Source of the DNA: Triglochin maritima
Taxonomy: Eukaryota; Streptophyta; Magnoliopsida; Alismatales; Juncaginaceae
Assembly: GCA_963682175.1 (NCBI GenBank)
Contig: OY821775.1
Span: 50,006,053 to 50,070,052 of the forward strand
Length of the DNA: 64,000 nucleotides
Reading direction: 5' to 3'
Part shown: positions 22,116 to 34,233 of the stretch, piece after piece
How positions within the stretch are numbered: the first letter of the stretch is position 1
Layout: the number at the start of each line of letters is the position of its first letter
Program-made: the position numbers and the translations under genes
Notes under the pieces: model-generated
Databases searched by the model: none
Seen by the model: only the letters and a program-made list of their open reading frames with translations
Told to the model about the DNA's origin: nothing

Positions 22116-24546
22116 CTAGAACATGTCTGAGAAGAGCCAATTTTCTAAGGCTTGTATGGGTTTAAAATCCGAGTCCGAACCACAACTACCAAACCAACAA
22201 TCCCCGAGTACGTCGTCCCAAAGCTCGGTCTGTAATTCATGTATTCCCTCCATCTCAAGTTCTTGTAGGCAATATTGTTGCTCATTTAATTCCTTTCTTT
22301 GGCATGTTGATTCGCTACTTATAGCCCCTTCTTGCTCTTGATCCGTGCCATTCACTACTTCATCGAACCATTGCAATAATTCATTGTCATTAATGTTGTC
22401 AGCAGCTTGAGCATTATTATTATTATTATTATTATTATCAGCGGTGGTCGTGGTAGTGGTAGTGGTAGTTTGGGCTATCTCCATGTTGTCTTGGGTTGTG
22501 GAAGGATTGTGATTTTTCTTCTTCATTCGACTAGTTCGACCACTCCTCTCCTCAGAATTGATTTGTGTTGTTGGTATAGTAACAATATTGTTGACGTTGT
22601 TATGATTGAACCTTCGGAAAGTGTCTATCCTCCTGCTCAGGTGAGAGTTCCAGTAATTTTTTATCTCGTTATCTGTTCGACCTGGTAGCTGCCCTGCAAT
22701 CAACGACCACCTGCAACCAAAAACAATTAAGTCATAACAAACTTATACATTAATACATTAGTATTGTTATGATTTCTAAATTTTATCATATCATTATCTA
22801 AAAAAATTAGATAATATGTTACTACACACGTATCTTGGGTTTTAGGAGGGGAAATTTAAAATTTTAGATGTAAAAAAAGTTCTAACTTTGATTAAAAAAT
22901 AATATAAAAAAGTTGCTATTTTGTAGACCACATTTTTATTATAAAATTATGTCATTGAGTGAGACAAAAAAAACCTAAAAAAGCTGTCAACGTCAAATGG
23001 ACCCAAACATGAGACCACTTTTGGTTGCACGTCAGTAATATATCACAGAGGAGAAAAGCCGAAAAGTCAATAATTGTAAAGTGCTATTTTCCCCCCTAAA
23101 TATCCCCAAAAGGTGCTGTCATTTTCCTTAAAAGTAAGAACCCGATGCCTTTGGATTATTATTTACTGGGAAATTAAGGTGAGATGGTTTTGTGATCTAC
23201 TTCAAGTCAACCTTCACATGCCTCCAAATTAATTTGAAACTAATGTCTTCTTCTCCTTTAACATGTAATATATATAAGATGTTGCTTTAATGAAACCTCG
23301 AATCACATTAATCAGTTGGTATTTTTTTATCTTAAACTAATCGATATGACACTTCCGAACAAAATAAATTGTCTACTCCAACTTTAAAAAAAAACTCATT
23401 TATTTGTCTACTATAAGTCTATAACTATTATCCTGAGCCTTAAATTAGCATGAATCATATATATATTGGATTTCTGCATGTGAGTTACATAATAAGATTT
23501 AATTAAGAAACTTGAATGCTTTAAAAGCACTAAAATATATAGTTCTCATCCTTGGGACTTTGGAAACTACGTACTTCTACGGCTCCAAGTGTAAAAAACT
23601 TGACCATTCTCAAAATTAAGTTGCATATACACATGTATCACTCCATTTTTCTAATATATGACATGATTCTTCCAAGATCTTGCGTATGAAACAATTTCAA
23701 TATTAAATGACTGACGACAATATTTAATGAGAGATGCCACTTGGCTTACCTGTTGCCAAGAGAAGCATGGAGCTTGATGATGACCTCTTCTTCCTCCTTA
23801 GAAATGCTTCCTCTCTTAATGTCATCTCTCAAGTAATTTATCCATCTCAGTCTGCAACTCTTCCCACACCTCAATAGACCTTCAAGAAAACACAAACCAA
23901 TTAACAAACACCTTCTTATGTATCTAGATAATTGAAATAACATGTAATATATTGTGTTCATTTTCTCTATATATAATTGAATAACATGTTCATAGTTTGA
24001 ATTGTAGGATTATAATTCTCCACCATGAATGAATAAAGAGCGGATGGGTTGATTTAGGGTGCATATATGTTTAATGACATTGGCTTCTAAATTTCTCCTG
24101 ATAAACCCTTAAATATCTATGCTATTCAGGGATGAATTAATTATGACTTTATCAATGTAACTGCTCTTTCTTCTCCGTTCGGAAAAAAATGGAAAACAAT
24201 TATAACTCAATCTCACCCTTAACGAAAGGATTGTGAGATATATAATAGTGGAGCAACTCAAGACGCATGCAAGCAAAATTACCAAGAAAATTAAAAAAAA
24301 AATGCGTGCATATATATGCTTCATTTTAATATGTATAAAATGTAAAACAACTGTGTTTTGTCACTACATGTGAGTATTTCTTCAGTAAGAATGACAGAGA
24401 GAGTTTAGCTAACCTGCATTCTTAGGCAAAGACCTCCAAGACCCTTCACCATTAGCCTTGATGTAGTTAAGAAGAATCTCATCTTCCTCAGCACTCCACC
24501 TCCCCTTCTTCAACCCCACCTTCTCACAACAAGGTGCTCTCCCCAT
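22116..24546 (-). CDS. MYB12: R2R3-MYB transcription factor, subgroup 7 (flavonol regulator, MYB11/12/111 type)
   Basis: Three exons (24546-24414, 23879-23750, 22710-22116; the 133/130 bp first exons are typical) give 285 residues. The R2 and R3 repeats (about residues 10-120) include [59 protein letters not shown] and [14 protein letters not shown]. The C-terminal GRTSRMKKK matches the subgroup 7 motif, and the terminal WLFSDMF resembles the second one, [W]LLS. Subgroup 7 MYBs activate CHS, CHI, F3H and FLS for flavonol synthesis without a bHLH partner (family knowledge). Residues around 190 form a poly-Asn run encoded by an AAT/ATT microsatellite. The exact orthologue among MYB11, 12 and 111 cannot be told. 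Intron 2 is about 1.0 kb. Confidence 0.93.
22408..22438 (-). repeat. Trinucleotide microsatellite coding poly-Asn in the MYB gene
   Basis: An (ATT)n tract on the plus strand (AAT on the coding strand) yields about nine Asn residues, next to a poly-Thr run. Length variation here would change the linker without shifting the frame. Confidence 0.9.
22665..22685 (-). promoter_or_regulatory. miR858 target site in MYB exon 3
   Basis: The plus strand here (antisense to the MYB mRNA) is nearly identical to plant miR858 (core TCGTTGTCTGTTCGACCT): TCGTT-A-TCTGTTCGACCT. Position 7 would form a G:U wobble, and mismatches lie only at the ends. The site encodes PGRTDNE in the R3 repeat, the known miR858 target position in flavonoid MYBs. 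Confidence 0.75.
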
Positions 24547-24628
24547 CTCAACTCAAACCCTAAATTCTTCTCCAAACAACAAAACACTACTATAACTTGT
24601 ACATAGACATAAGGAAACAAGTTTGGGA

Positions 24629-24647
24629 CCACGTGGTGCATATATAG
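24629..24647 (-). promoter_or_regulatory. MYB promoter: G-box and TATA-like element
   Basis: A CCACGTGG G-box (24629-24636) and a minus-strand CTATATATGC (24638-24647) lie 83-101 bp upstream of the MYB ATG. Further ACGT cores occur near 24765 and 24836. Subgroup 7 MYB12 is known to be activated by HY5 through ACGT elements, so these are plausible light-response sites. Confidence 0.4.
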
Positions 24648-25857
24648 TGCAAAATGGAGAAGATGTATGTAAGTAAGTAGTTAATGGAGGAGACAATTAA
24701 AAAGTCTATATGTCATGTGGTTTGGTGATGAGAACATGATTGGGAGTGGAAGAGAAGTGTGCTACGTGGGTTGGAGGAATGGAGGTGGTGTCGTGGCTCT
24801 AGCTTGGTCGAGTGTGGTTATTTGGGTTAGGCTCAACCACGTTTGTTGGTTTTCGTTTTGGTTTGTTATTAATTGCACTCATATACTTACATGGTTTCTG
24901 ATATATACATGTATGGTTTCATATGTGTCTATATTTGTTAATTAATTGATGATTTGATTGATGGTGTATGTGTGACTTTCTTGTTGGTTTAGAAATCGGA
25001 TCATCCCGGGACCCCACGCGATTTTTAACGCATCAACTACGGGACATATTTATGGTTTGTTCTGCTCTAAAACTTTAGTAGTTTTTAGGTATATATGGTT
25101 GACCCCGTGAATCCCTCATTGGAGACTTAATTAATTTTTTACTTTGAAGAAGCCAAGAAAATAATGAAACTAGCTAGCCTTAGGGTTCAAAATATAGCTC
25201 ATTAACTTGTGGATGCTAACGACCATGAAGTCAACTAATATGCATCTTGTGAAGTTAAAATGTCTCTTTTACATAGTAATGCTAATTAACAGAAGTATCC
25301 ATGATAGAGTCCCACCGCAACTACCTAATTTATTATAAATTATCTTCATGCATAAGTATAATAGATTACCTAGGGGGAAAAATCAAAATCAAAACATTTG
25401 TTTTTCTTTTCTTATTGTATTTTCTCGATTATTATATAATGATTTCTTAAATTTTCATATCATATATAGATTATAGAAGAAGATAGATTATAAATGACAT
25501 CTCTTATGTGAATGATACTAAATGAATGAAATTAGAATATAGATGAAATATATTAAAAATAGAATCGCTTTGAGGTTCCTGTGACTTATATATATGTACG
25601 TATACATGACATCTACGTAGGATCCGGAAACATGTGCCGTTTTCTTTCTATATATGTAGAATATATTTAATTTATTTTTGTACGTGGTATGTTGCATGAG
25701 AAAGTTTATTTTTGTTCCATCTCATTTTGTGGGCTTTCCAGTGGAGGCATATTTGACTATGATGAGTTGTATGCCACTATAATTCTAATCATACAAATAT
25801 ATAACTTTTTGTTTATTAATTTGTTTGTGCAGGAAAGATGTTTTATTTTGTGTTGTC
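24648..25857. other. Upstream region of the MYB gene, no other gene
   Basis: AT-rich sequence without a credible coding frame. Confidence 0.5.
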
Positions 25858-25860
25858 TTA

Positions 25861-26339
25861 GGCCATCACTAACCATGACCTGGACGACCCGGTCATCAGC
25901 TCTCTCTCTTCAAAATCAGCTTTCTCTCTCTTCCACATCAGCTTTCTCTTTCCTCAACCCACCTTCTTCTCTTTCCTACACTATTCATCTCTTAACCACA
26001 ACCCAACACAACCCACAACAACCTACCTCTCTCCTCCACATCATTTCGGGGTCCATCTTGGTAAAAAATTAAAAAAAAATTAAAAAAATTCTAAAAAATC
26101 AAAACAATTATAAAACGAATTTTCAAAAAAAAATTTATAAAAAAACTCAAACAAAAAATTAAAAAAATCAAAACAAAACAAAAAAACAAAATAAAAAATC
26201 AAAAAATAATAAAATAATGGATGACCGACGACCCGGTCGTTTGAACGATCGCTCCATTCACCCGTTAACAAACAAAAAGTCACGGTCATTAATGACCGAA
26301 CTCTTACGACCGCAAATTTACACCCGTTAAGGGATGCTC
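25861..26339. mobile_element. Tourist-like (PIF/Harbinger) MITE
   Basis: The ends are GGCCATCACTAACC and, inverted, GAGCATCCCTTAACGG, and the 3 bp duplication TTA flanks both sides (25858-25860, 26340-26342). The TTA duplication and terminal sequence fit PIF/Harbinger MITEs. The interior is CT-rich on the left and A-rich on the right, with CCCGGTCAT/ACCGGGTCG-type motifs near each end. Small open frames within it are not genes. Confidence 0.75.
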
Positions 26340-26342
26340 TTA

Positions 26343-27973
26343 GACACAACTCTTGTACATATATATGTTGTTGAACATGAGTCAATTTTAGTATAGATAA
26401 AACAAAACCATTGCAACCGCAGGAATATATATGTCCCAGTTGTACTTGTCACAGTTGTTTATTTTTGGTATTGTCATTTCATTTTGCAACTTTATTTCTG
26501 TTGAAGATGGTCCAGTTTCTTCTAATGGGCAGATCAAATGCAACCACCATACTGTCTGCCTTTTGGCTGGTGTACGTATTTAGGTAGTTTTAACTCCCAA
26601 TCCCTTTTGTATTGTTTGTTCCAACAATATTTCTTTGATTGGTACTCAAATATTCGGATAACATTTTGGTTATTATATCTAGATAATCATATCTACAAGC
26701 TACAAGATAGTGTTTATGGAAATTTGTTTTTTTATGGATTTCAAGAATACTCTAATTTATGCATTTTAAGTTTGGAATGATATTGTCCAGATACATATGC
26801 ACACAATTGTGGGATTGATCTTTTAGAGAGACGCTAAAAATATAAGAGATAGACGCTAAAAAAACATTTTAGAGAGTTGCTCATGCTCGAGTTGAATTTT
26901 ACATATTTCACCTAACAATATATTATTATTTTGGTATAAGCAATGCATTGAATTTTACTTGTTAATTAAATCCGGACCCCCATTACAAATCTATTAGTAT
27001 ACAGCATGTGGACGGTTATGTCTCAATATCTTGAAATGGTTTTACCATGGCTTACAAAACTGAAGGTAATTTGAGAAGATGGGTGTAACCACATAAGTTG
27101 GTCCTTTTTTTAAACACTTTTTTATGGATTTAAAGAAAACAAACTTAAGCATATATAAGCATTGGAAAAAAAGAGAAGAGATGAACTTTAGAAATTGAAT
27201 CTACAACTTTTGGTTGTGGTAACTCCATAGTGCTATCTCAACTTGTCAAGTAGCCAAATCTAGATAACTAAAGTGCTTTCTTTGAATGTCTTTGTTGGCG
27301 ACGGTGAAGTGATTTTATCGAAGAGTATAACAGTTTGCATGGACTTTAGAAGTATGCTTAATAAATAATAATTAGGTTAATGTTGTTTATATATAGATAT
27401 AAAATAAAAAAGATAAGGTTTTGATGGCACATTGATGAGTGTTCCTTATTGAAGATGATTCATAACCTTCCCTGCCTATGTTTATAGCTTAATACAACTT
27501 GCTATAGCCTAGGTTTGATTGCTATAACTCATATTTATTCCCGGCATGGAGCGGATCACGGTAATATCTCTAAAGAAGAAGTTCAAACGTTTACATACTT
27601 AAATTTAGGTCAAAAAAATCAAAATCCTTGAGAAATTTCATGATCTAGACCGATTAATATCTTATGATAAAAACTTAGGGTATGACAAGTTTTATAAAAA
27701 AAGTAGAGAATATGATAACGCCACGTGGGTGATATAAACTTAGGGTAATTAATTGGCCACATCTACCCAAGCTTTCAATGGAAGTTTTGATTTTAATTAG
27801 GGACTCCTTAAAAAGATTCTAAACCAAACCAAAAGTTGGGAAATGCAACTTTCAGAACAAAAACCAACAACAAGTGGACAAGAAGTTTCAAGCAGATGTT
27901 GAACCATTGATGTAAACCACAATACAAATAGTTGCAGAACAGTAATTGCCGACTTTCGAATACTATATATTAT
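26343..27973. other. Intergenic, no gene seen
   Basis: AT-rich sequence with short open frames lacking recognisable features. Confidence 0.5.
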
Positions 27974-28248
27974 TAGGGGTGAGCTTCGGTCCAAACCCGG
28001 ACCGAACCGGACCGAACCGGACCGGACCGAAACCCGAATTTTCGGAAAGTCCGGACCGAAGACCGGACCGAATAGGTTCGGTCCGGTCCGGTCCGGTCCG
28101 GGTCGGTCCAAAACCCGAATTTTTACCTTAAATTTTCGGTCCGGTCCGGACCGAAGACCGAATTTTCAAAATTTTGAGGACCGAAGACCGGACCGAAAAA
28201 ATTCGGTTCGGTTCGGTCCGGACCGAAAAATTCGGTTCGGTCCGGGTA
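27974..28248. repeat. GGTCCGGACCGAA minisatellite, truncated hAT-MITE-like
   Basis: It begins TAGGGGTGAGCTTCGG, close to the TIR of the complete element at 46245-46478. It is composed mostly of CGGTCCGGACCGAA-type units in both orientations. No matching CCCCTA end is visible on the right, so this copy is truncated or too diverged. Confidence 0.65.
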
Positions 28249-28294
28249 CATTGATATTTAATTAATAAAGTACGTTCGAGATCTAAGACATTAA

Positions 28295-28622
28295 GAGCAA
28301 CACTAACGGTTCATCCCCGTAACCCGGTCATCTCCCTCTTAACGGGGGAGATGACCCGGTCATCAACGGCCCGGTTGTCAATTTTTTTAATATTTTTTGG
28401 TTTTGTTTTTGTTTTGAATTGTTTGTTTGAATTTTTTTAATTTATTTTAAATGTTTTCCAAAATGGATCCCGAAAATATGTCGATGAAAAAGATAAGTTG
28501 TTGTGGGTTGTGGTTAAGATGTGAATATTGTAGGAAAGAAAAGAAAATAGGTTGGAAAGAAAGAAAGTTGATGTGGAAGAGAGAGAAAAAAGAGAATGCT
28601 GGTGATTAGGTAGTGATAACCC
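28295..28622. mobile_element. Second Tourist-like MITE, inverted relative to the first
   Basis: It starts TAA/GAGCAACACTAACGG and has CCCGGTCATC twice near the left end, a T-rich then GGTTGGAAAG-rich interior, and GGTGATTAGGTAGTGAT near the right end. Its order mirrors the reverse complement of 25861-26339. The right boundary and duplication are uncertain. Confidence 0.5.
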
Positions 28623-30605
28623 GATAATACAGCCATAACACTGACTTACCACTTGTCAGTCTCGTATCCTATCATTTATTGTCACGTCATTGGTAAAATA
28701 ATATTTGTTGTTCCCAGATGAGTGAGTATATACGTGGTTCATCTGCGCTCGTGCATGTGAATGGGCTCCCACCACGTGGCTTGTTCTTTTGCCATTCAAT
28801 AAGCCACACCAGCTAATTAATCTATGGTACACCAGCTAATTAATGACTTTTTTTGTAGTTATTAACTTATTATGGTGTCATGTACTGTGGTAGATCGTGG
28901 TGTCATCATAATCATATGTATCATGTATTGACATATAGAAGGTTGAGTGGGAATTAGCATTTAAGAGTGGAGGGATCGTTGAAAGGGTATTTTTTTGCAA
29001 TAGCAATATGGTCTTTACTCTTTAGCTAAGTAAGGTCAGGCCTTCCGAGATTTTGAGAAATAGTTTACCTCAGATAATCATGTTATATATATTTAATCAA
29101 GGGCGATCTCACGTTTAACTAAGGGAGTGGTCGGACAATCTTACAGGATTTTGAGAAATTGTTTACATTAGATGTTTCTCCAACTACCGTGTAAATAAGA
29201 TTGATCTTTCCTAATGCCATGTGAATAAGCAAGAATTAACCATTTTGGATGTTTTTTTCTTGATTCTTCTAATATTATTGTACTTTTGACTTTGACATGA
29301 TCTTAATTACCCATCATCTTCTACAAGTTACAAAACAAGGTTGGATTCACGAAGGGTTCCTCAACCCTATGTATTTATTCATCGATCATTTATCAATATC
29401 AGTTCGTGAACAATCAAAGCCCATGTTCTTGATTCTTAACCCAATCCAATACATTGACTGATTTGCCTAATAGGCCGGAAATCAATAGTCACCAAAAGAA
29501 GAAGAAAACTATGACAAAATTAAGAGGATCAATGTTAGAAATATTTTAAGAAGAGGGCGAAAGATCGGATTTCGTAACAAACATAATGTATTTGTTTTGT
29601 TTTTCTCTCTTGAACGCACGCAAAAGCGTTCCTCAAACTTCAGTCGTACTTCAAGATTTATACTTTGGATCGGATTTTTCGTTCGAAATATAAATTTTAG
29701 TTCATCAACAATGAGAATTGCTATAACATATTTTAAGAGTACTGGACTATCCCTTTAATTTCATTCTATGTAATATATAAATAGAGGAGGAATCAACGTC
29801 ATTTAACTTTTATCAACGTCAATTTATCATTATTAATCACTTATATTTTTTATACATTAAATAAAAATTTCAAAAACATAGATATTGATCTATGACTTAT
29901 ATATATTTTCGATGTTTACGGAAAGTTAATTTTTTTAGAAATCATATGCTATGAGGTCAAAAACGCCAAGATGGAAAAATGATTGCCCCAAACCTGATTT
30001 CTTGTTCTCTCCTTTGAAGGCAATAACTTCAAATATTACCTTCAACCATGAAATTATGCAGAGTAGTGGATCGGGTGATCCCCCTTGATTTTTTTATTCA
30101 ATTAGTTTTGATCCTTGAAATTTCGGTTTTCCGCCTGGATTTTTGACCCCTTTGGGTTTCGATCCCATTGAATAATTTCGAATAGCAATAATAAAATACT
30201 TGAATGAAATTTTGTACAATTAATCTAGTACATAAAATATTGATTTACCCACTTATTGGTAAAATGTCTAATTAGACTTAGCTCAAACTAAATTAATGAT
30301 TTCTCAAATATTTTTTGATTGTCTTCGCAAATTTCGACTCCCTTGACTTCGATTCCAGGCACAACCCCTCAGTGGATCCCTCCTCGTTTAACCACAAGAT
30401 AGTATGAAACTTCTGAGAGGAGGAGAGGCATTCAGAGAGGTGGCGATTCGTGTGGTCGGATATGGGTTGTCGTTACTAGACTATACCATCATTGTTGGTC
30501 TATTTTTTGTAGTGTAAGTTTGGGTGAAATCAACTTGAAAACTTGTTTCATTTAGAACAAAGATTGCTTCAGGGGAGCTCTCATCACAACATGCACGAGA
30601 GATTA
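28623..30605. other. Intergenic, no gene seen
   Basis: AT-rich DNA with no credible frame, RNA gene or terminal repeats. Confidence 0.5.
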
Positions 30606-31033
30606 TGTAACATCATCAAACAGCGAAAAAATTAAAATTTTATAACATACAATAATCAAAGAATATCACACAATAACAAAGAACGACGCACCAACATATA
30701 TTATATATATCCTAGTATTTCAAAAGTGTGATTACATCAAAAGGCTATACAAAGTACAAGTAATCACTCGACCTCTAAATTAGAGAAAGCAGAATCTGGT
30801 AGCGATGCTTCTCTCCTCGGTCACCACCCCTAACATTCAACAATCAAAAGAATTAATTCTAACATTCACATTATGTGTTTCAAAACATTTAAAACTATCA
30901 AAAGAATCAATTAGAATTAAATCAACAAAACTATCGGAAAACTCGAAAAAAACATATAACATGAATTGTTTCGATTGTATATGGTAAACTAAAATTAATT
31001 ATATAGTCTAATTATTGAAAATATGAACTAAAA

Positions 31034-31045
31034 GCTCTGATACCA
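31034..31045 (-). other. Retrotransposon primer-binding site (initiator tRNA-Met type)
   Basis: The minus strand reads TGGTATCAGAGC, the standard plant LTR-element priming site complementary to tRNA-Met, immediately after an LTR end CCTACA (31047). This shows that a minus-polarity 5' LTR ends here. Confidence 0.8.
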
Positions 31046-31046
31046 C

Positions 31047-33223
31047 TGTAGGATTTCATGTCCCTATGTATGTATATATTTTAAAATTTTAATACAACAT
31101 ACAAGATCGATTTTCATATTTTCAACAATTTCTATGTACATAGTTTTGTGATTATTCTAATAACATGCAATCCTACGTTTATTAAAATAAATCACAAATG
31201 TAGAATCATACCTAAAGGTTCTCTAAAACCTTCTTGAAGATTTGGAGTCGCGTTGCCCGTTGAATCGTCGACGGATTTGCCTCCGAGTGTTCACCAAACT
31301 CTAAACAAGATTAGAGAGAAAGAATCTACCAATCAATCTCTAACAAGGTTTAGAATCTAGCTAATAACCCATCTTTAAACTCCTGGGATTCTTATCTCTA
31401 AAACTTAAATTTACTAAGAGATTTTCGTGGTGATTGGGGAGAGATTAATGAGAGAAAGTTTTTTGCATTAGTTATTAAACAAGTAGGAGTATGAGTCTTT
31501 TTATAGTCTCCCAAAACATCTTTATGAAGAGCTATTATTTAGTCATGATCTCTTGTTTATTCTCTCCTAAAATTAATCTCTAATTTCCACATAATCACCC
31601 ACAGAAAACGTTTTAATTAAATCTGGAATTAATTCACCCATGATTCAATTAATCTCTTAATAATTCAGGCAGAATCGTTCTTGTTCGGTAGACCGAGTAT
31701 TATTCGGTCAACCGAACCATTTGGTTATAACACGTGTTCGGTGCACCGTAAGCTAGACGGTCGACCGAATCCGTATGAGAAAAATTCCCTGGAAGAATTC
31801 GGACGTACCACGTCTTTTACTCGGTCTACCGTTGACCCACCAGAATCGCTCCTGGGACATAGTCATTGGATGACCGTGTCACCTTCGGTCGACCGAAAAT
31901 ACTACTTCCCGGTTGACCATGCACACTCGGTTAACCAAACCCGATTGTCCAGGCACTCCGGACAATTTCGGTCAACCAATTGCGCTTACCCGTTCCCTAT
32001 TCGGTTAACCGATCCGAAGATACCCCGGTCGACCGAACCATGAACGGTTCACCGTGTTTGACCCTGATTTTGCTTTTGTCAAAATTTGGATTTTATTTCC
32101 AACAAAATTTGATCTTTTGGGTTTTTTTAGCAATTCACATCCTATATATATTATCATATGTAATGTTAAATTATTACACCCCATAATATATACATCATAT
32201 GAATTTATTATGATTCTAATTATGTCAATTCTCACGACACACTGGTTTTAATTAATTCACCACATGTGTCACATTATCATATGAAACTCGACAAATCATA
32301 TGAGCTTAAAATCAACCTCTTGTTTCCTAGTTTTGTGTATGACCTATAGGAGGATCTAAGCCAAATTGACAGCGATATTAAACACTTAATATCTCAAACT
32401 ATAAGCGGTATCTAGCTACACATTATAGTTACCCAATTAGCATAGATGTCTTTGTTTCATCCGAACCAAAACACGATCCATTTAGTGATGTAAGTGCACC
32501 ACTTGTGTATGTCCCTTGCCTCATGATATTAAGAATATATACAAAGTAGAAATGTGTCATCTTTGTATTATATTCATTTCTTGATCTCTTTAAGCTAATT
32601 ATAACTATGTAACTTAACTCAAGTTACATTGTGTACATTATAATTTTACTTTATCAAGGGACCCACTAATATCATCACTCAATTAAGAGGGGCAATGATA
32701 ATCGTTTGACTAGCTATCTTTTCCAGCACAAGTCATGCTCAACCAACTATTGCATTTATCACTACACTCATTGATAGCTTTTGACAATAATCAAATTAAG
32801 CACTTCTTGAATGAAAAGATATAAGTCTCATATCTTAGGATCCAAGACACAGTAAAAACATTAATGACACGAAACACAATTCCATAATGTTTTACTTGTT
32901 AGGTCTATTCAATATATAAAAGTAATCTTTTCATCTTTTATATATTCGTGTCGTTAATTATTTGTAGAGCTACAACAATCGATGACCAACACGACAATCT
33001 TATCTTGGTAATTAATGTTCCATGTTAGTTACCATGATTGTGAATAACTTTTGATTTTATGTAAACCATTATCTTTTAGAGCTCTACGGTTAAGGACGAA
33101 ACGTCTCTTCCTTAACACTTCCAAAAGACGAATACCATAATCAAGGAACAAAATGCTTGCACATTCAATTCATATTAATTGACATATAAAAGTAAAACTT
33201 TTAGAACACATTCCTTTCAGACA
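31047..33223 (-). mobile_element. Nested 5' LTR, probably copia-type, minus strand
   Basis: In element polarity the LTR ends ...AAATCCTACA next to the tRNA-Met PBS. A minus-strand CTATAAAAA near 31498-31506 would be its promoter. The start is placed at a minus-strand TGTCTGAAAGG (33223), where chromovirus-like sequence resumes; this outer boundary is inferred. Superfamily assignment is tentative because no protein domain is present. Confidence 0.5.
31681..32052. repeat. CGGTCGACCGA/CGGTTAACCGA palindrome array in the nested LTR
   Basis: About fifteen units of the form CGGT-N4-ACCG (TCGA, CAAC, TTAA variants) at 15-40 bp spacing, in an LTR that otherwise differs from A, B and C. Confidence 0.75.
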
Positions 33224-33245
33224 CGACCAAGGCTCTTTCACCAAA

Positions 33246-33840
33246 CGATCGACCGAAGCAAGAGTCCTGGTCGACCGAATCTCATCAAAACATGGCAAAT
33301 GCCTCGACCGACACACCATCGGTCGAACATCTCCCATCAACCACACACGTTCGGTCGAACCAAAGTCAGGGACCGGTTGACCGTTTAAAAGCTCACCTCC
33401 CAGGTTCAACGAACACAACCAACAATCGGTCGAACGACAAATGGGTCCCGTCCGACCGGAAACCATTAGTAAAATTCCCCATCGCTCAACATAATCAACC
33501 AGTCGAACCCCCGAGCACTCTCAGTCGATCGAAAACCACCAGTAAAATCCACCAACGAACCAATCAACACCAGTCGACCGAACCCACATTAAGTAAACTT
33601 AAGTCATCGGTTGAACGACGATCAATAAGCGATCGACCGTTTAGATGGTCTAGGCTCCAACCGACTTAACTCATGTACGATCGGTCGAACCCACATTAAG
33701 TTAACTTAAGTCATCGGTCGAACAACAATCAATAAGCGGTCGACCGTTTAGATGGTTTAGGCTCCAACCGACTTAACTCATGTACGATCGGTCGAACAAG
33801 TCAATGGACGATCGACCGTTTAGATGGTCAACATCTACGA
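33246..33840. repeat. GGTCGACCG palindrome array in LTR C
   Basis: More than fifteen copies of GGTCGAMCG-type motifs, including a two-copy 107 bp tandem repeat (33581-33687 and 33688-33794), each unit with GATCGGTCGAAC and GGTCGACCGTTTAGATGG-like motifs. Confidence 0.85.
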
Positions 33841-34233
33841 CCGACCTACAACAGTGCACACAATCGATCCCCTCACAACCACAACAACTGGAAGAGAGAC
33901 AGATTGAGAGAGAGAAAGAAGAAGAAACAAATGAGATGGGTTTAGCATACAACTAACTCACCTCCACAACCAATCGACGCCGACCACCTCAACCTCACCG
34001 GAGATCACCTCCACTCGCCGGAGCACAACACTGAGAGGGAGAGAGAGACGCGTGAGAGTGAGAGAGAGAAACGAGAGAGGCGTGAGAGTGAGTGAGAGAG
34101 AGAATCACCTCATAAACCCCTCCACCGCATCTCACCATCCATCCAACTCCACTCCATCCCAGCCGTCCAACCAATCTCCTCCTAAACACCCCGTAAACAA
34201 CAATTAAAACCCAATTAGGATTAAGATCTAACA

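Larger units (their letters stand above)
30606..34233 (+). mobile_element. Chromovirus-type LTR, copy C, with nested insertion
   Basis: It starts TGTAACATCATC-AACAGCG and ends GATCTAACA. The first ~100 bp and last ~1 kb (palindrome array, GA-rich tract, CATAAACCCCT box, CCTAAACACC) resemble LTR A. Flanking 5-mers GATTA (30601-30605) and GATTG (34234-34238) match at four of five positions. The middle, about 31034-33223, is a different LTR on the minus strand. This looks like an old solo LTR interrupted by a later insertion. Confidence 0.5.

Noticed and set aside
25689..26385. Open frames of 127 and 101 codons on opposite strands
   Set aside because: Both overlap the Tourist-like MITE with its TTA duplication and consist of low-complexity CT- and A-rich sequence.
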